In this document: in pieces, positions 21,955 to 32,569 of the stretch
Position numbering within the stretch: position 1 is the first letter of the stretch
How the letters are laid out: every line of letters starts with the position of its first letter
From: Porticoccaceae bacterium
GTDB lineage: Bacteria; Pseudomonadota; Gammaproteobacteria; Pseudomonadales; Porticoccaceae
Length of the DNA stretch: 64,000 bases
Direction of reading: 5' to 3'
NCBI GenBank assembly: GCA_012960115.1
Contig: DUBX01000013.1
Coordinates: forward strand, 38,260-102,259
Made by a program: the position numbers and the translations under genes
The notes under the pieces: model-generated
The model's input: only the letters and a program-made list of their open reading frames with translations
Databases searched by the model: none
What the model was told of the DNA's origin: nothing

Positions 21955-23088
21955 ATGACTTTTGCAGTTATTTTGGTCGCTATTGTTGTGGTATCTGTTT
22001 TATTTCATTTTCTCAGCCCGTGGCAGGCGACGCCACTAGCATCAAACTGGGGATCTATCGACACAACCATCACCATTACGCTAGTTATTACCGGTATTTT
22101 CTTTGTGGCCATAGTTCTGTTTATGGCCTACTGCGTGTATAAGTATAAAGCGGTTCCAGAACGCAGATCGGAGTATCGGCCGGAAAACAAAAAACTCGAA
22201 TGGTGGTTGATTGGTATTACGACAGTCGCTATTTGTGCGTTATTGGCGCCTGGTTTGATCGTCTATAACGACTTTGTGCATGTTCCTGCCAACGCAGTAG
22301 AGTTTGAGGCTGTTGGAGAGCAGTGGCGCTGGAGTTATCGGTTACCAGGTAAAGACAAAACGTTTGGACGCACTAGTGTAACCAGAATTGATGAAAACAA
22401 TACCTTTGGCATTGATCCTAGTGATGCCGCGGGGCAGGATGACATTTTAATTGCTGGCAACCAAATACATGTGCTGATCAATCAGTCGACTAAGGCTCTT
22501 CTTCGATCCAAAGACGTGCTCCATGATTTTTATGTGCCGCAGTTTAGAGCCAAAATGGATTTGATTCCTGGTCAAGTAACTTATTTTTGGTTTACCCCGA
22601 CAGTCCTAGGTACCTTTGATATTCTCTGTGCTGAGTATTGTGGAATTGGCCATTATAATATGCGTGGACAGGTCGTAGTCGACGACGCAAGCTCTTACCA
22701 AAAATGGCTCTCCTCTCAGGTGACTTTTGCTGATGTACTTTCCGGTGGTACGGTCGAGGGTCTAGTAGATCAGGGCCAACGCTTAGCCTCTAGCCGTGGC
22801 TGCATAGCCTGCCATAGTATCGACGGGGCCCCGAGTCTTGGGCCAGGATGGCTAGATCTCTACGGCCGTCAGGAAACGCTTTCTGATGGCAGCCAAGTAA
22901 AGGTCGATGGTCCTTATTTGATCGAATCGGTTATTGATCCGGCTGTCAAAATTGTTGCTGGATATCCACCGGTGATGGTTGCGTATCAAATGAGTGACGA
23001 ACAGCTAGATAGTTTGGTCGCCTATATCGCCTCACTGTCATCTGACCCTGATAATTCAACGTCCATTCAACCGTCAATCGAGGAGTGA
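21955..23088 (+). CDS. coxB: cytochrome c oxidase subunit II with fused cytochrome c domain
   Basis: CAEYCGIGHYNMRG CuA site; C-terminal RGCIACHSIDG heme c motif. Confidence 0.95.
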   Translation: MTFAVILVAIVVVSVLFHFLSPWQATPLASNWGSIDTTITITLVITGIFFVAIVLFMAYCVYKYKAVPERRSEYRPENKKLEWWLIGITTVAICALLAPGLIVYNDFVHVPANAVEFEAVGEQWRWSYRLPGKDKTFGRTSVTRIDENNTFGIDPSDAAGQDDILIAGNQIHVLINQSTKALLRSKDVLHDFYVPQFRAKMDLIPGQVTYFWFTPTVLGTFDILCAEYCGIGHYNMRGQVVVDDASSYQKWLSSQVTFADVLSGGTVEGLVDQGQRLASSRGCIACHSIDGAPSLGPGWLDLYGRQETLSDGSQVKVDGPYLIESVIDPAVKIVAGYPPVMVAYQMSDEQLDSLVAYIASLSSDPDNSTSIQPSIEE

Positions 23089-23091
23089 TTT

Positions 23092-24840
23092 ATGGCCTAC
23101 GCAGATGATGTAGAAAACGAAGAACTCCACGAACCCACCGGTTTTATTTGGAAGTATGTTTGGAGTCAAGATCATAAGGTCATCGCCATTCAGTACTCGA
23201 CGACTGCAATTCTGGTGGGACTTGTCGCCTTGGTGTTGTCTGGAATGATGCGTATGCAGATTGGCTTCCCTGGCAGTATAGATATGGATGCCACAGCTTA
23301 CTACCAAGCTATGACTATGCACGGCATGATCATGGTTATTTATCTACTTACGGCTATTTTTTTGGGGGGATTCGGTAATTACTTGATTCCGCTGATGGTC
23401 GGCGCAAGGGATATGGTTTTCCCCTTCGTCAACATGCTTAGTTATTGGTTTTATTTGGTCTCAGTATTGGTCTTATTGGCGAGCTTTTTTGTCCCTGGAG
23501 GGCCTACGGGCGCTGGGTGGACACTGTATCCGCCGCAAGCTATTACCGCCGGTACGCCTGGGTCTGAGTGGGGCATTATTCTAATGCTAGTGTCGTTAAT
23601 TATATTTATAATCGCCGCCACTATGGGCGGTCTTAATTACGTGACTACGGTGTTGCAGGCTCGTACTCACGGTATGACTATGTTTAGAATGCCTCTGACT
23701 GTTTGGGGCATCTTTGTAGCAACAATTCTTGCTTTACTGGCCTTTCCGGCATTGTTCGTGAGCGGTGTGATGATGTTATTAGATCAGACCATAGGTACCA
23801 GTTTTTTCATGCCCGATATGATGCAGTTTGGCTCCCAGTTAGACTACAGCGGCGGTAGCCCTATTTTGTTTCAGCACCTGTTTTGGTTCTTTGGCCACCC
23901 TGAAGTCTATATCGTTGCACTTCCGGCCTTCGGCTTAGTCTCTGACCTTATTAGCATTCATGCTCGGCGCAGTATATTTGGTTACCGCATGATGGTCTGG
24001 GCGATTGTTTCTATAGGTGTACTTAGCTTTGTTGTCTGGGCGCATCATATGTATGTCAGTGGGATGAACCCCTATTTTGGCTTTTTCTTTGCTACTACTA
24101 CGTTAGTGATTGCCGTACCCACGGCGCTTAAAGTCTATAACTGGCTGTTAACTCTGTGGCGGGGCAATATTCATCTAACTGTTCCTATGTTGTTCTCACT
24201 AGCTTTTATTGTGACCTTCTTAGTGGGTGGCTTGACGGGTCTATTTCTGGGCAACGTGGTGGTAGATATCCCACTGTCTGATACTTATTTTGTGGTGGCG
24301 CACTTTCACATGGTGATGGGCGTAGCGCCTATTCTGGTGGTGTTTGGTTCTATCTATCATTGGTACCCAAAAATCACGGGTCGCATGTTACATGACGGTA
24401 TCGGTAAGTTGCACTTTTGGATCACCTTCCTGGGCACCTACCTCATTTATTTCCCTATGCATTACCTAGGCTTCCTGGGCATGCCGCGGCGTTATTATGC
24501 CTATGAGGACTACCCATTTATTCCTGAGTCTGCCCAGAGTCTTAATGCCTTTATTACCGTCGTTGCCATAGTGGTTGGGATCAGTCAGCTATTATTTTTG
24601 TTTAATCTGGCGTATAGCTATTTTAAAGGAGCTCCCTCAGGCGGGAATCCCTGGCGCGCTACTTCACTTGAATGGTTGACACCAGAGACTCCGCCGAAAC
24701 ATGGTAACTGGGGGTCATCGTTGCCGGTAGTGCATCGCTGGGCTTATGACTATGGTGTTCCTGGTGCTGAGCTGGATTATGTCCCTCAGACTACTTCAGC
24801 CGAAGAAGTGCCTGTGCATGAGAGTGATCATGATGAATAG
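23092..24840 (+). CDS. coxA: cytochrome c oxidase subunit I
   Basis: WFFGHPEVYIVALPAFG; HHMYVSGMNPYFGFFFATTT; HFHMVMGVAPI. Confidence 0.97.
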   Translation: MAYADDVENEELHEPTGFIWKYVWSQDHKVIAIQYSTTAILVGLVALVLSGMMRMQIGFPGSIDMDATAYYQAMTMHGMIMVIYLLTAIFLGGFGNYLIPLMVGARDMVFPFVNMLSYWFYLVSVLVLLASFFVPGGPTGAGWTLYPPQAITAGTPGSEWGIILMLVSLIIFIIAATMGGLNYVTTVLQARTHGMTMFRMPLTVWGIFVATILALLAFPALFVSGVMMLLDQTIGTSFFMPDMMQFGSQLDYSGGSPILFQHLFWFFGHPEVYIVALPAFGLVSDLISIHARRSIFGYRMMVWAIVSIGVLSFVVWAHHMYVSGMNPYFGFFFATTTLVIAVPTALKVYNWLLTLWRGNIHLTVPMLFSLAFIVTFLVGGLTGLFLGNVVVDIPLSDTYFVVAHFHMVMGVAPILVVFGSIYHWYPKITGRMLHDGIGKLHFWITFLGTYLIYFPMHYLGFLGMPRRYYAYEDYPFIPESAQSLNAFITVVAIVVGISQLLFLFNLAYSYFKGAPSGGNPWRATSLEWLTPETPPKHGNWGSSLPVVHRWAYDYGVPGAELDYVPQTTSAEEVPVHESDHDE

Positions 24841-24858
24841 AATCCCAGCTAACGACCG

Positions 24859-25551
24859 GTGGAGACAATTATGTTAACCCAAGCCCGAACCACATCACTA
24901 CCTTTTGCCGCCTCATCTGGTTATTTCGATCAACGTAGTGCCAGCGCTAAAACAGGCCTTCATCTGTTAATGGCGGCTATGAGTTCGATGTTTTTCTTGT
25001 TTTTACTGTCCTATATTTTACGTTCCCAAGTGTCTGATTGGGAGGCGCTCTCAGAACCTTGGCAACCGCTCGCTCAAACAGGGCAGTTGTGGTTCAACAG
25101 TGCTCTGTTAGTCGTTGCTAGCATCTCCTTAGAATTGGCACGTCGAAGTATTCGGCAGCCCGATCATGGCCATAGTCGTGAGCTTCTGCTGCTAGCGGGC
25201 CTATCTTCTTTTGGCTTTTTAGTAGGCCAGTTAGTATTCTGGAATTTCTTAACTAGCCGAGGATTTTTTGCGGGTAGCAACCCTGCAAACGCATTTTTCT
25301 TCTTGCTTACCGGCTTGCATGCTTTGCACCTTATTGGGGGTTTAGTGGCCTGGATCGTCGCTACAGTTAGACTATCGCGTCAACGCCGGCAACCCACAGA
25401 GGAAGGTCTAGCACTAACAAAATTAAGCATAGAATTGTGCACCACCTACTGGCACTTTTTATTGGTGGTCTGGATGTTCTTGTTTGCGTTACTGTCCAGC
25501 TCGCCGAGTACCTATGCAGCCATTGCTAAGTTTTGCGGACTGGGAGACTAA
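24859..25551 (+). CDS. heme-copper oxidase subunit III-family protein (first copy)
   Basis: LTGLHALHLIGGLVAWIV...TTYWHFLLVVWMFLF. Confidence 0.85.
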   Translation: METIMLTQARTTSLPFAASSGYFDQRSASAKTGLHLLMAAMSSMFFLFLLSYILRSQVSDWEALSEPWQPLAQTGQLWFNSALLVVASISLELARRSIRQPDHGHSRELLLLAGLSSFGFLVGQLVFWNFLTSRGFFAGSNPANAFFFLLTGLHALHLIGGLVAWIVATVRLSRQRRQPTEEGLALTKLSIELCTTYWHFLLVVWMFLFALLSSSPSTYAAIAKFCGLGD

Positions 25552-25556
25552 AGACT

Positions 25557-26228
25557 ATGGATAATACGACCCAACCAACCACGAGGGGCATGACCGGTCT
25601 AATTGAAGACTGGGTTTCTGACAAGGACGCATTTAAAAACGTCTCTTGGGGGAAAACCATGATGTGGATTTTCCTACTTAGCGATACGTTTATCTTTAGC
25701 TGTTTTCTAGTCGGTTACATGTCGGTACGTATGACTACTGACGTACCCTGGCCTAATGCTAGTGAGGTATTTGCCTTAACCATTGCGGGGGAGCATATCC
25801 CTCTGATCTTAATCGCCATTATGACCTTTGTCCTTATTACCAGCAGTGGCACCATGGCAATGGCGGTGAACTGTGGCTATCGTCGCCAACGCAAGCAGGC
25901 AGCTGTCCTAATGTTAGTCACTGCAGTTTTTGGTGTCTGTTTCGTTGGGATGCAGGCGTTCGAGTGGACTAAGTTAATTGAAGAGGGAGTTCGACCGTGG
26001 GGGAACCCCATGGGTGCTCCTCAGTTTGGAGCCGCCTTTTTCATGATCACAGGATTTCATGGCTTTCATGTCTCGATCGGCGTTATTTATCTGACGGTAG
26101 TGGCTTTAAAAGTACTGCGCGGTGATTACGAGGAAAGAGGTTATGAGATCGTTGAGATTACTGGCCTCTACTGGCACTTTGTTGATTTAGTCTGGGTATT
26201 TATTTTTGCCTTCTTTTATTTGTGGTAG
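25557..26228 (+). CDS. cytochrome c oxidase subunit III (second copy)
   Basis: ITGFHGFHVSIGVIYL...GLYWHFVDLVWVFIFAFFYLW. Start set to the internal ATG (MDNTTQ). Confidence 0.9.
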   Translation: MDNTTQPTTRGMTGLIEDWVSDKDAFKNVSWGKTMMWIFLLSDTFIFSCFLVGYMSVRMTTDVPWPNASEVFALTIAGEHIPLILIAIMTFVLITSSGTMAMAVNCGYRRQRKQAAVLMLVTAVFGVCFVGMQAFEWTKLIEEGVRPWGNPMGAPQFGAAFFMITGFHGFHVSIGVIYLTVVALKVLRGDYEERGYEIVEITGLYWHFVDLVWVFIFAFFYLW

Positions 26229-26563
26229 GGGAATCAAACATGCAAAATAACACTGACACACAGCCTCAACAGCACCCCATTAGCCTTTACTTTAAAGTGT
26301 GGGGCCTGCTCTTTGTCTTAAGTAGCTTTTCCTACTTAGTTGACTACATGCAGTATCAGGGACTGCTTCGCTGGACTCTTATTCTAGTGTTTATGTTTTT
26401 AAAAGCCGGACTTATTGTCGCCGTATTTATGCATATGGTGTGGGAACGGATCGCGTTTACGCTAGCAATTCTGTCACCACCGCTTTGCATTTTGGTGCTT
26501 ATAGCCCTTATGGCTAGTGAGGCGAGCTATACTAACCTTAACCGTTTAATATTCTTTGGTTAA
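26222..26563 (+). CDS. cytochrome c oxidase subunit IV-like (COX4/CyoD-like)
   Basis: Small 3-TM protein, FLKAGLIVAVFMHMVWE; end of the oxidase operon. Confidence 0.8.
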   Translation: MVGESNMQNNTDTQPQQHPISLYFKVWGLLFVLSSFSYLVDYMQYQGLLRWTLILVFMFLKAGLIVAVFMHMVWERIAFTLAILSPPLCILVLIALMASEASYTNLNRLIFFG

Positions 26564-26566
26564 AAC

Positions 26567-27139
26567 TTAGGGCATCACTTTCACAAAGTGTTTGAAACGC
26601 TCTTGTATGCGAATAAACCAATGGGGGACAGACGGCCCTTCGCCGGCCATTTCAAGCGTTGGGTGGTTGCTGATGATGTCGGATAAAAGCCGTTCTTTTT
26701 CGGCCTCGATATCAACGAAAAACAGATGTTTCCCAGCCTTCAGTTCTTTATCAAAACGCGCAAACCGCTTGTTTTTAATTTGAATTCCAAAAAAACCGCC
26801 TTCCCATGTACAGAATCCTAGGACTACAATAGATAGGAATACAAAAGGTATCCATGTGGGTCCTTGCGCCCAACCAGAGAAGTGCGCAACCGCTATAACG
26901 GTGGCTGCGCCGGCGACCCCAACTAGAGCGCCTATTTCTGTGCCGTGCACCACATCGGTTCGCAGTACAGCCTCGACTTCATGCAATTTAGTGTGGAGTG
27001 CGACCTCGCCATCATTCAAGCTTAGGACATGGATATGTGGCGTTGAGATACCGTGACTTTCAAGCTCTTTTTCTACGTTTTCTAGCTCATCGAGATTATT
27101 ACTGATATAAAAATGACGTCTCATTCCTCTAACCCCCAA
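26567..27139 (-). CDS. conserved hypothetical membrane protein
   Basis: N-terminal RRHFYISNNLDELENVEKELESHGI plus two TM helices. Confidence 0.6.
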   Translation of the reverse strand: MGVRGMRRHFYISNNLDELENVEKELESHGISTPHIHVLSLNDGEVALHTKLHEVEAVLRTDVVHGTEIGALVGVAGAATVIAVAHFSGWAQGPTWIPFVFLSIVVLGFCTWEGGFFGIQIKNKRFARFDKELKAGKHLFFVDIEAEKERLLSDIISNHPTLEMAGEGPSVPHWFIRIQERFKHFVKVMP

Positions 27140-27173
27140 CCTTTTTGTTATAAGTTATGGAGAAGGTCGAGCG

Positions 27174-27212
27174 AGACTCTAGGCGCGCTGAACTACTTAG
27201 CGCCTAGAGTCT
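27174..27212. repeat. 13-bp perfect inverted repeat
   Basis: AGACTCTAGGCGC-N13-GCGCCTAGAGTCT, no T-tract. Confidence 0.85.
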
Positions 27213-27276
27213 GCAAGCGCCTTCAATTTTAGTATAGAGCAGAGATTTAACTGTGTCGAATGGCGCTTTGCTTAGT

Positions 27277-27753
27277 TTAAGCCTGAAACTGCTTAGGGTT
27301 CATAAACATAAGTTTCACGATCAAATGTTCATCTAGAGGTTCGACTGCCATCATGAGGACATTTAGATCATCGCCTATCTGCACGCCCGTGGGTAAGTTA
27401 AATAAAAGGCCACCCGTAGCCTCATTTGTTAGGGTGCGTAGATCTTTAAGTTCCTTGTCTTTACGGGCCTCTGTTTCAAACTTCTCCAGCATTGTGCGCA
27501 GCGAAATGTCGAAATTTGGATAGTTGAATTGGCCGCAATATTCACTGCGGTCTAGCTCGAGCTTAATAGGGATGACCATCCCGCTTTCCTTTGCCGTCAA
27601 TTCTCCTGATTGAACCTGATTGCCCTGCTTAAGCTCTTTAAAGAGTTTCTTAGCATCTTCAGGTTTTTGCCGAATGAATCCGGCCACTAGAATGTTTACG
27701 CCCATGTTAAACAGTTTTCGTGAATCGATGTTAATAGATTGTTCTTCGCTCAT
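27277..27753 (-). CDS. hypothetical protein
   Basis: 158-aa ORF, good codon structure, no family recognised. Confidence 0.55.
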   Translation of the reverse strand: MSEEQSINIDSRKLFNMGVNILVAGFIRQKPEDAKKLFKELKQGNQVQSGELTAKESGMVIPIKLELDRSEYCGQFNYPNFDISLRTMLEKFETEARKDKELKDLRTLTNEATGGLLFNLPTGVQIGDDLNVLMMAVEPLDEHLIVKLMFMNPKQFQA

Positions 27754-28059
27754 TTTTATACGCCATTTTGTTTTCTTTGAACTCTAACTTAAACGTTGGT
27801 GAATTGTAATAGCTGGAGTTTTTTTCTTGGTCTACTTGTTGGTTTTTATGTCTTTAGCACAGCTTCAAGCGGCTAGTCGTTGCTGATTACGGCGGGTTCG
27901 CTTTTGAAACACTGTATTTCCGCGATAAATGCGACTATGACGTTTATTCGTTTTACCTATCAAAATCTCAGTACCAATATAATCGACCTAACTCTGTCTA
28001 CGCCGCTTCTGGTTGATAGTTTGTGATGAGTCAATACCAAGTTAAAAAGGCAGTGATAT

Positions 28060-29454
28060 ATGGCAATTAGTGCACTTGATTTATTTAAGATAGGCATCGG
28101 GCCCTCAAGTTCACATACTGTCGGGCCCATGTTAGCAGCAGCCCAATTTGCGGCCCATTTAAGAGATGTGGGTGTCTTAAGTTCGGTGACTCGCGTGGTT
28201 GCCGAAATGTTTGGATCTCTCGGCGCAACGGGCAAAGGACACGGCACGCCAAAAGCTGTATTACTTGGTTTGGAGGGAGAGAACCCTGAATCTATAGACC
28301 TTACCAGCATAGCGGCCAGGGTGGCCAATATTCGAGAAAATCATTGTTTAAACCTCTGTGGAAGCCATAGAATAAACTATGACCATGAAACAGATTTTAT
28401 TCTACATCGACGGAAAAGCTTACCCTTTCACCCCAACGGGATGACATTTTCTGCATTTGATGAGCAGAGTATCAGTCTGAGTAAAAAAACATTCTATTCG
28501 GTTGGCGGTGGGTTTGTTATCGACGGCAATGCGCAGTCTGCTGACTGTCTTATCGAGGATAGTAGGAAGTTACCCTACGAGTTCGATTTTGGGGCAGAGA
28601 TACTTACGCTATGTGCCGTGCACAATATGACCATTGCTGAGTTGATGCTGGCCAATGAAAGCGCTTGGCGACCGGCTGCGGCGACTCGAGCTGAGCTTTT
28701 GAAGCTCTGGCATTTCATGAAGGAGTGTATTGACAACGGTATAGCCAATAGTGGAATACTACCTGGTGGATTACAGGTGCCAAGAAGAGCGAAACATTTA
28801 CATCTTCAGCTCGTTGCTAGATCTGAGTCGGTTGACCCTTTGGCAGTATTAGATTGGGTTACTCTCTACGCACTGGCAGTTAACGAGGAAAATGCGGCTG
28901 GTGGCAGAGTAGTCACGGCACCAACGAATGGAGCGGCAGGTATTATTCCGGCGGTACTTAATTATTATCTTGAGTTTGTCCCCGGGGCCAACACAGATGG
29001 TGTCGTAGACTTTTTGTTAACAGCGGCAGCTATCGGTATTCTCTATAAAAAGAATGCGTCCATTAGTGGTGCGGAAGTAGGCTGTCAGGGCGAGATAGGG
29101 TCTGCCTGTTCTATGGCTGCCGGTGCCCTTACGGCCGTACTGGGTGGTACTCCAGAACAGGTTGAAAACGCCGCTGAAATTGGAATGGAACACAATCTTG
29201 GGTTGACCTGCGACCCGATTGGCGGCTTAGTTCAGGTGCCTTGCATTGAGCGTAACGCAATGGGTTCTATTAAAGCCATTCATGCTTCACGCATAGCTTT
29301 ACATGGCGATGGCAATCACTTTGTGTCATTGGATAAGGTCATTAAAACGATGCGTAAAACCGGTGAAGACATGCACAAGCACTACAAAGAAACCTCAAGA
29401 GGAGGTTTAGCCACTCAGGTTTTGGAAGTGCCTGTAAATATCATCGAATGCTAA
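28060..29454 (+). CDS. sdaA: L-serine ammonia-lyase
   Basis: [17 protein letters not shown]...[24 protein letters not shown]. Confidence 0.96.
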   Translation: MAISALDLFKIGIGPSSSHTVGPMLAAAQFAAHLRDVGVLSSVTRVVAEMFGSLGATGKGHGTPKAVLLGLEGENPESIDLTSIAARVANIRENHCLNLCGSHRINYDHETDFILHRRKSLPFHPNGMTFSAFDEQSISLSKKTFYSVGGGFVIDGNAQSADCLIEDSRKLPYEFDFGAEILTLCAVHNMTIAELMLANESAWRPAAATRAELLKLWHFMKECIDNGIANSGILPGGLQVPRRAKHLHLQLVARSESVDPLAVLDWVTLYALAVNEENAAGGRVVTAPTNGAAGIIPAVLNYYLEFVPGANTDGVVDFLLTAAAIGILYKKNASISGAEVGCQGEIGSACSMAAGALTAVLGGTPEQVENAAEIGMEHNLGLTCDPIGGLVQVPCIERNAMGSIKAIHASRIALHGDGNHFVSLDKVIKTMRKTGEDMHKHYKETSRGGLATQVLEVPVNIIEC

Positions 29455-30554
29455 TCGACCAAGCCGTACTTTTCCCTCAGAACAGCTAAGATTTCGGCCT
29501 TAGGATTGTCGGAAATCTCAAGGGTTTGCCCAGTAATCTTTTCTGCTAAACTGACGTAGGTATTCGACACAGCCATCATTACTGACTCGGGTAAAGGGTT
29601 ATCTCTTGCCAAGGCAGTTCGCTCATCCATACGGTTTTTGTCTAGTAATATTTCGGGTTCGGGGAAGTGTCCGAGCAATAATTGTCGAAAGCTCTCCTTA
29701 GAGTTTTCAACCACTTTTCCGTCGCGGTAACTCGGTCCATCCCATATTCTTGAGGAGTCGGGAGTACCCACCTCGTCCATATAGATTAGCTTCTCATTGC
29801 CAGCGCGATCGGTCACATAACCGAACTCAAACTTGGTGTCGACAAATACCTGATCCAGTTTGGCCAGTTCGTCACTGATCACCGCAAAGCCTTCGCCTAG
29901 AAGTTTCTCGTAAACATCAATATCCCCGGGATTACTGAACTTAAAGGCAACGTAATTGTTTTCAATATCTGCCCTTGAGACGTTAACATCATCGACCTCA
30001 GGAACACCTGGAATACCCGTTAAGATTCCTTTAGTTGAAGGGGTAATGAGCAGCTCTGGTAATTTTTCATCACGCCCCAAGCCATCTGCCATTTGGATAC
30101 CACAAAATGCTCGCTCTCCTTTCTCATAGGCGCGCCACATAGACCCGGTAATATACTGTCGACAAATGGCTTCAATCATTACTGGTTTGGCTTTTTGTAC
30201 AATCCAGACGAGAGGGTGGGGGACATCTAAAATGTGACTCTCGGCAAGACCTTGCTCGCGAAACAGTTTAAACCAATGATTTGAGATGGCGTTCAAGGCC
30301 GCTCCCTTGCCGGGAACTCCGCGCATGCCGCCTTCCGCTTGCCATATGCATTCAAAAGCCGAGATGCGATCACTAATCACCATGATCGCTAGAGGTGCAT
30401 CTGGGGCTACATTATAGTTATTTTCTTCGACTAATCGCCGACTATCGCTGTCGGTGAGCCAATACACGGATCGCACTTTGCCGCTATGGACTGGTTTATC
30501 CGTGCGAATTGGAAGGTCATCGTTTACTGCTAATACTCTGTCCGCAAGACTCAT
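29451..30554 (-). CDS. purC: SAICAR synthase
   Basis: [47 protein letters not shown]. Confidence 0.96.
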   Translation of the reverse strand: MSLADRVLAVNDDLPIRTDKPVHSGKVRSVYWLTDSDSRRLVEENNYNVAPDAPLAIMVISDRISAFECIWQAEGGMRGVPGKGAALNAISNHWFKLFREQGLAESHILDVPHPLVWIVQKAKPVMIEAICRQYITGSMWRAYEKGERAFCGIQMADGLGRDEKLPELLITPSTKGILTGIPGVPEVDDVNVSRADIENNYVAFKFSNPGDIDVYEKLLGEGFAVISDELAKLDQVFVDTKFEFGYVTDRAGNEKLIYMDEVGTPDSSRIWDGPSYRDGKVVENSKESFRQLLLGHFPEPEILLDKNRMDERTALARDNPLPESVMMAVSNTYVSLAEKITGQTLEISDNPKAEILAVLREKYGLVD

Positions 30555-30713
30555 AAGTTGTTACCTAGCTTGTTGCAATGTAAGTTGGTGTGGGAAAATT
30601 AACAAGCCGGCAATTCTAACAATTCGTAAAGCGCGGAGCAAAGGAAAGATTAGTCTAATATCGGTTACTATGGTCCGTCGAGTTTATAATCTACACCAGG
30701 AAAGGACATCTTT

Positions 30714-31616
30714 ATGCAGACCGTTTTGGTTGCCGGAGGCAGTGGTTTCATCGGCCGACATTTTTGCCGTGCAGCATCGGTGCTTGGTTGGGAACTTATC
30801 GTGCTCAGTCGTAATCCCGCAGCTGCAAAGATGGTTTTGCCCGAGGCTGTTCAAATAGTCTCTGCCCTAGACCAAATTGCTGTGGACCGAACTATTGACT
30901 CAATCGTTAACCTTGCCGGTGAGCCGCTTGCTGAACATCGTTGGACAAATCAACGAAAAAAACAGTTCTATGGCAGCCGCTCAGGGTTGACAGATAGCCT
31001 CTATGATTTCTTTTGCGGGCGTCAGTCCGCACCCGTCACCTTAATTAGCGGTTCTGCTATTGGTTACTACGGTTCCGGTTCCGGTTCAGATCCGAGGCAC
31101 GAGGGAAGTGCCGCTACCGATGGGTTCTCTCATCAGTTGTGCGATAGCTGGGAGAAAAGTGCCACGCAGTTCGAATCTTTGGGTACACGGGTATGCATGG
31201 TACGAACCGGCATTGTTCTTGGTGACCAAGGAGCCTTGGCGAAAATGCTATTGCCCTTTAATTTTGGTCTTGGTGGGCGAATTGGGGATGGTCGGCAAAT
31301 AATGTCTTGGGTTCATATTACTGACATGGTTAATATTTTATTACATTGTATAGCCGACGCAGAGCTGTCCGGACCGATTAACGCAACGGCCCCGAATCCG
31401 GTGGACAATAAAACCTTTGTCCAAGCTCTGGGTAAGATATTGCATCGCCCAACACTAATACCTATGCCCGGTTTAGTGGTCAAATTACTGTTTGGCGAGA
31501 TGGGTGTTGAGTTACTTCTGCAGGGGCAGTGCGTGATACCTGAAAAGCTTCAACAAAACGGCTTTGAATTTAAATTCCCGATACTTCCTCAAGCGCTTGA
31601 AGATTTGCTAGGCTAG
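30714..31616 (+). CDS. TIGR01777-family NAD-dependent epimerase (YfcH-like)
   Basis: VAGGSGFIGRHFCR; VNLAGEPLAEHRWT; SGSAIGYYG. Confidence 0.9.
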   Translation: MQTVLVAGGSGFIGRHFCRAASVLGWELIVLSRNPAAAKMVLPEAVQIVSALDQIAVDRTIDSIVNLAGEPLAEHRWTNQRKKQFYGSRSGLTDSLYDFFCGRQSAPVTLISGSAIGYYGSGSGSDPRHEGSAATDGFSHQLCDSWEKSATQFESLGTRVCMVRTGIVLGDQGALAKMLLPFNFGLGGRIGDGRQIMSWVHITDMVNILLHCIADAELSGPINATAPNPVDNKTFVQALGKILHRPTLIPMPGLVVKLLFGEMGVELLLQGQCVIPEKLQQNGFEFKFPILPQALEDLLG

Positions 31617-31725
31617 GTGCGGTATGCCACAAAAAGCCTAGATCAATTAAGCGTAATAAGTATACTAGATGGCTTTGTCGTCACGATCGACAGCAACAAT
31701 AAACCAACGTCAAAGGAGTCTGGCC

Positions 31726-32553
31726 ATGAATGCACGTTTTAGTGGGAAAACAATTATTATCACAGGTGCGTCTGCCGGTGTTGGTGCCGCCTGCGCGCGT
31801 GCCCTTGCTGCACAGAAAGCTAATCTGGTGTTGGTGGCCAGAGGTCAGCAAGGACTGGACATCATTAAGGAAGAGCTATCAGCGCAAACTAAGGTACTTA
31901 CAGTAGCAATGGATGTCTCAGACGTCGAGCAATGTTTGGCACTGTTGGTCAAGGCTGAGGAGGAATTTGGTACTGTTGATGTACTGGTCAATAATGCTGG
32001 CATGCATTGCCGAGGAGACCTAGAAACTGTGGATCCTGCAGACGTGGGTGCGATGGTCGATATTAATATCCGCGCCCCCCTTATATTATCCTGTGCAGCT
32101 ATTCCCTATTTGCGGCGCGCCGGTGGTGGCGGGATTGTTATGGTCGGGTCACTTGCAGGCATGGCTCCCCTGCAGGGCGCGGCAACCTATTCTGGTACTA
32201 AAGCTGGATTGCGGGCATTTGCATATGCCTTGGCGGATGAGATGCGGGGCACGGGAATTCATGTTGGGGTAGTTTCTCCCGGACCAATTGATACGGGTTT
32301 TATTATGGATGAGATCGACAAGGTTGAAGACATTGTCTTTTCTCAGCCGATGAGCAGTCCCAGCGACGTAGCAGATGCTGTGCTGAGCTTAGCCGTTGGA
32401 GATAAATTAGAGATTCCCATGCCAGCTACCAGTGGTAAATTGACTAATCTAGGATATCTGTTCCCCAGACTTCGACGTTACCTTCGTCCTAAGCTTTACG
32501 CTAAGGGTCGAAAGAATAAAGATAAGTACCGTAATCGGCAGGTTAACGAATAA
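31726..32553 (+). CDS. SDR-family oxidoreductase
   Basis: GASAGVGAACARALA; NNAG; YSGTKAGLRAF; GGAG RBS before ATG 31726. Confidence 0.85.
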   Translation: MNARFSGKTIIITGASAGVGAACARALAAQKANLVLVARGQQGLDIIKEELSAQTKVLTVAMDVSDVEQCLALLVKAEEEFGTVDVLVNNAGMHCRGDLETVDPADVGAMVDINIRAPLILSCAAIPYLRRAGGGGIVMVGSLAGMAPLQGAATYSGTKAGLRAFAYALADEMRGTGIHVGVVSPGPIDTGFIMDEIDKVEDIVFSQPMSSPSDVADAVLSLAVGDKLEIPMPATSGKLTNLGYLFPRLRRYLRPKLYAKGRKNKDKYRNRQVNE

Positions 32554-32569
32554 CTCTGTAGGCCTATAA

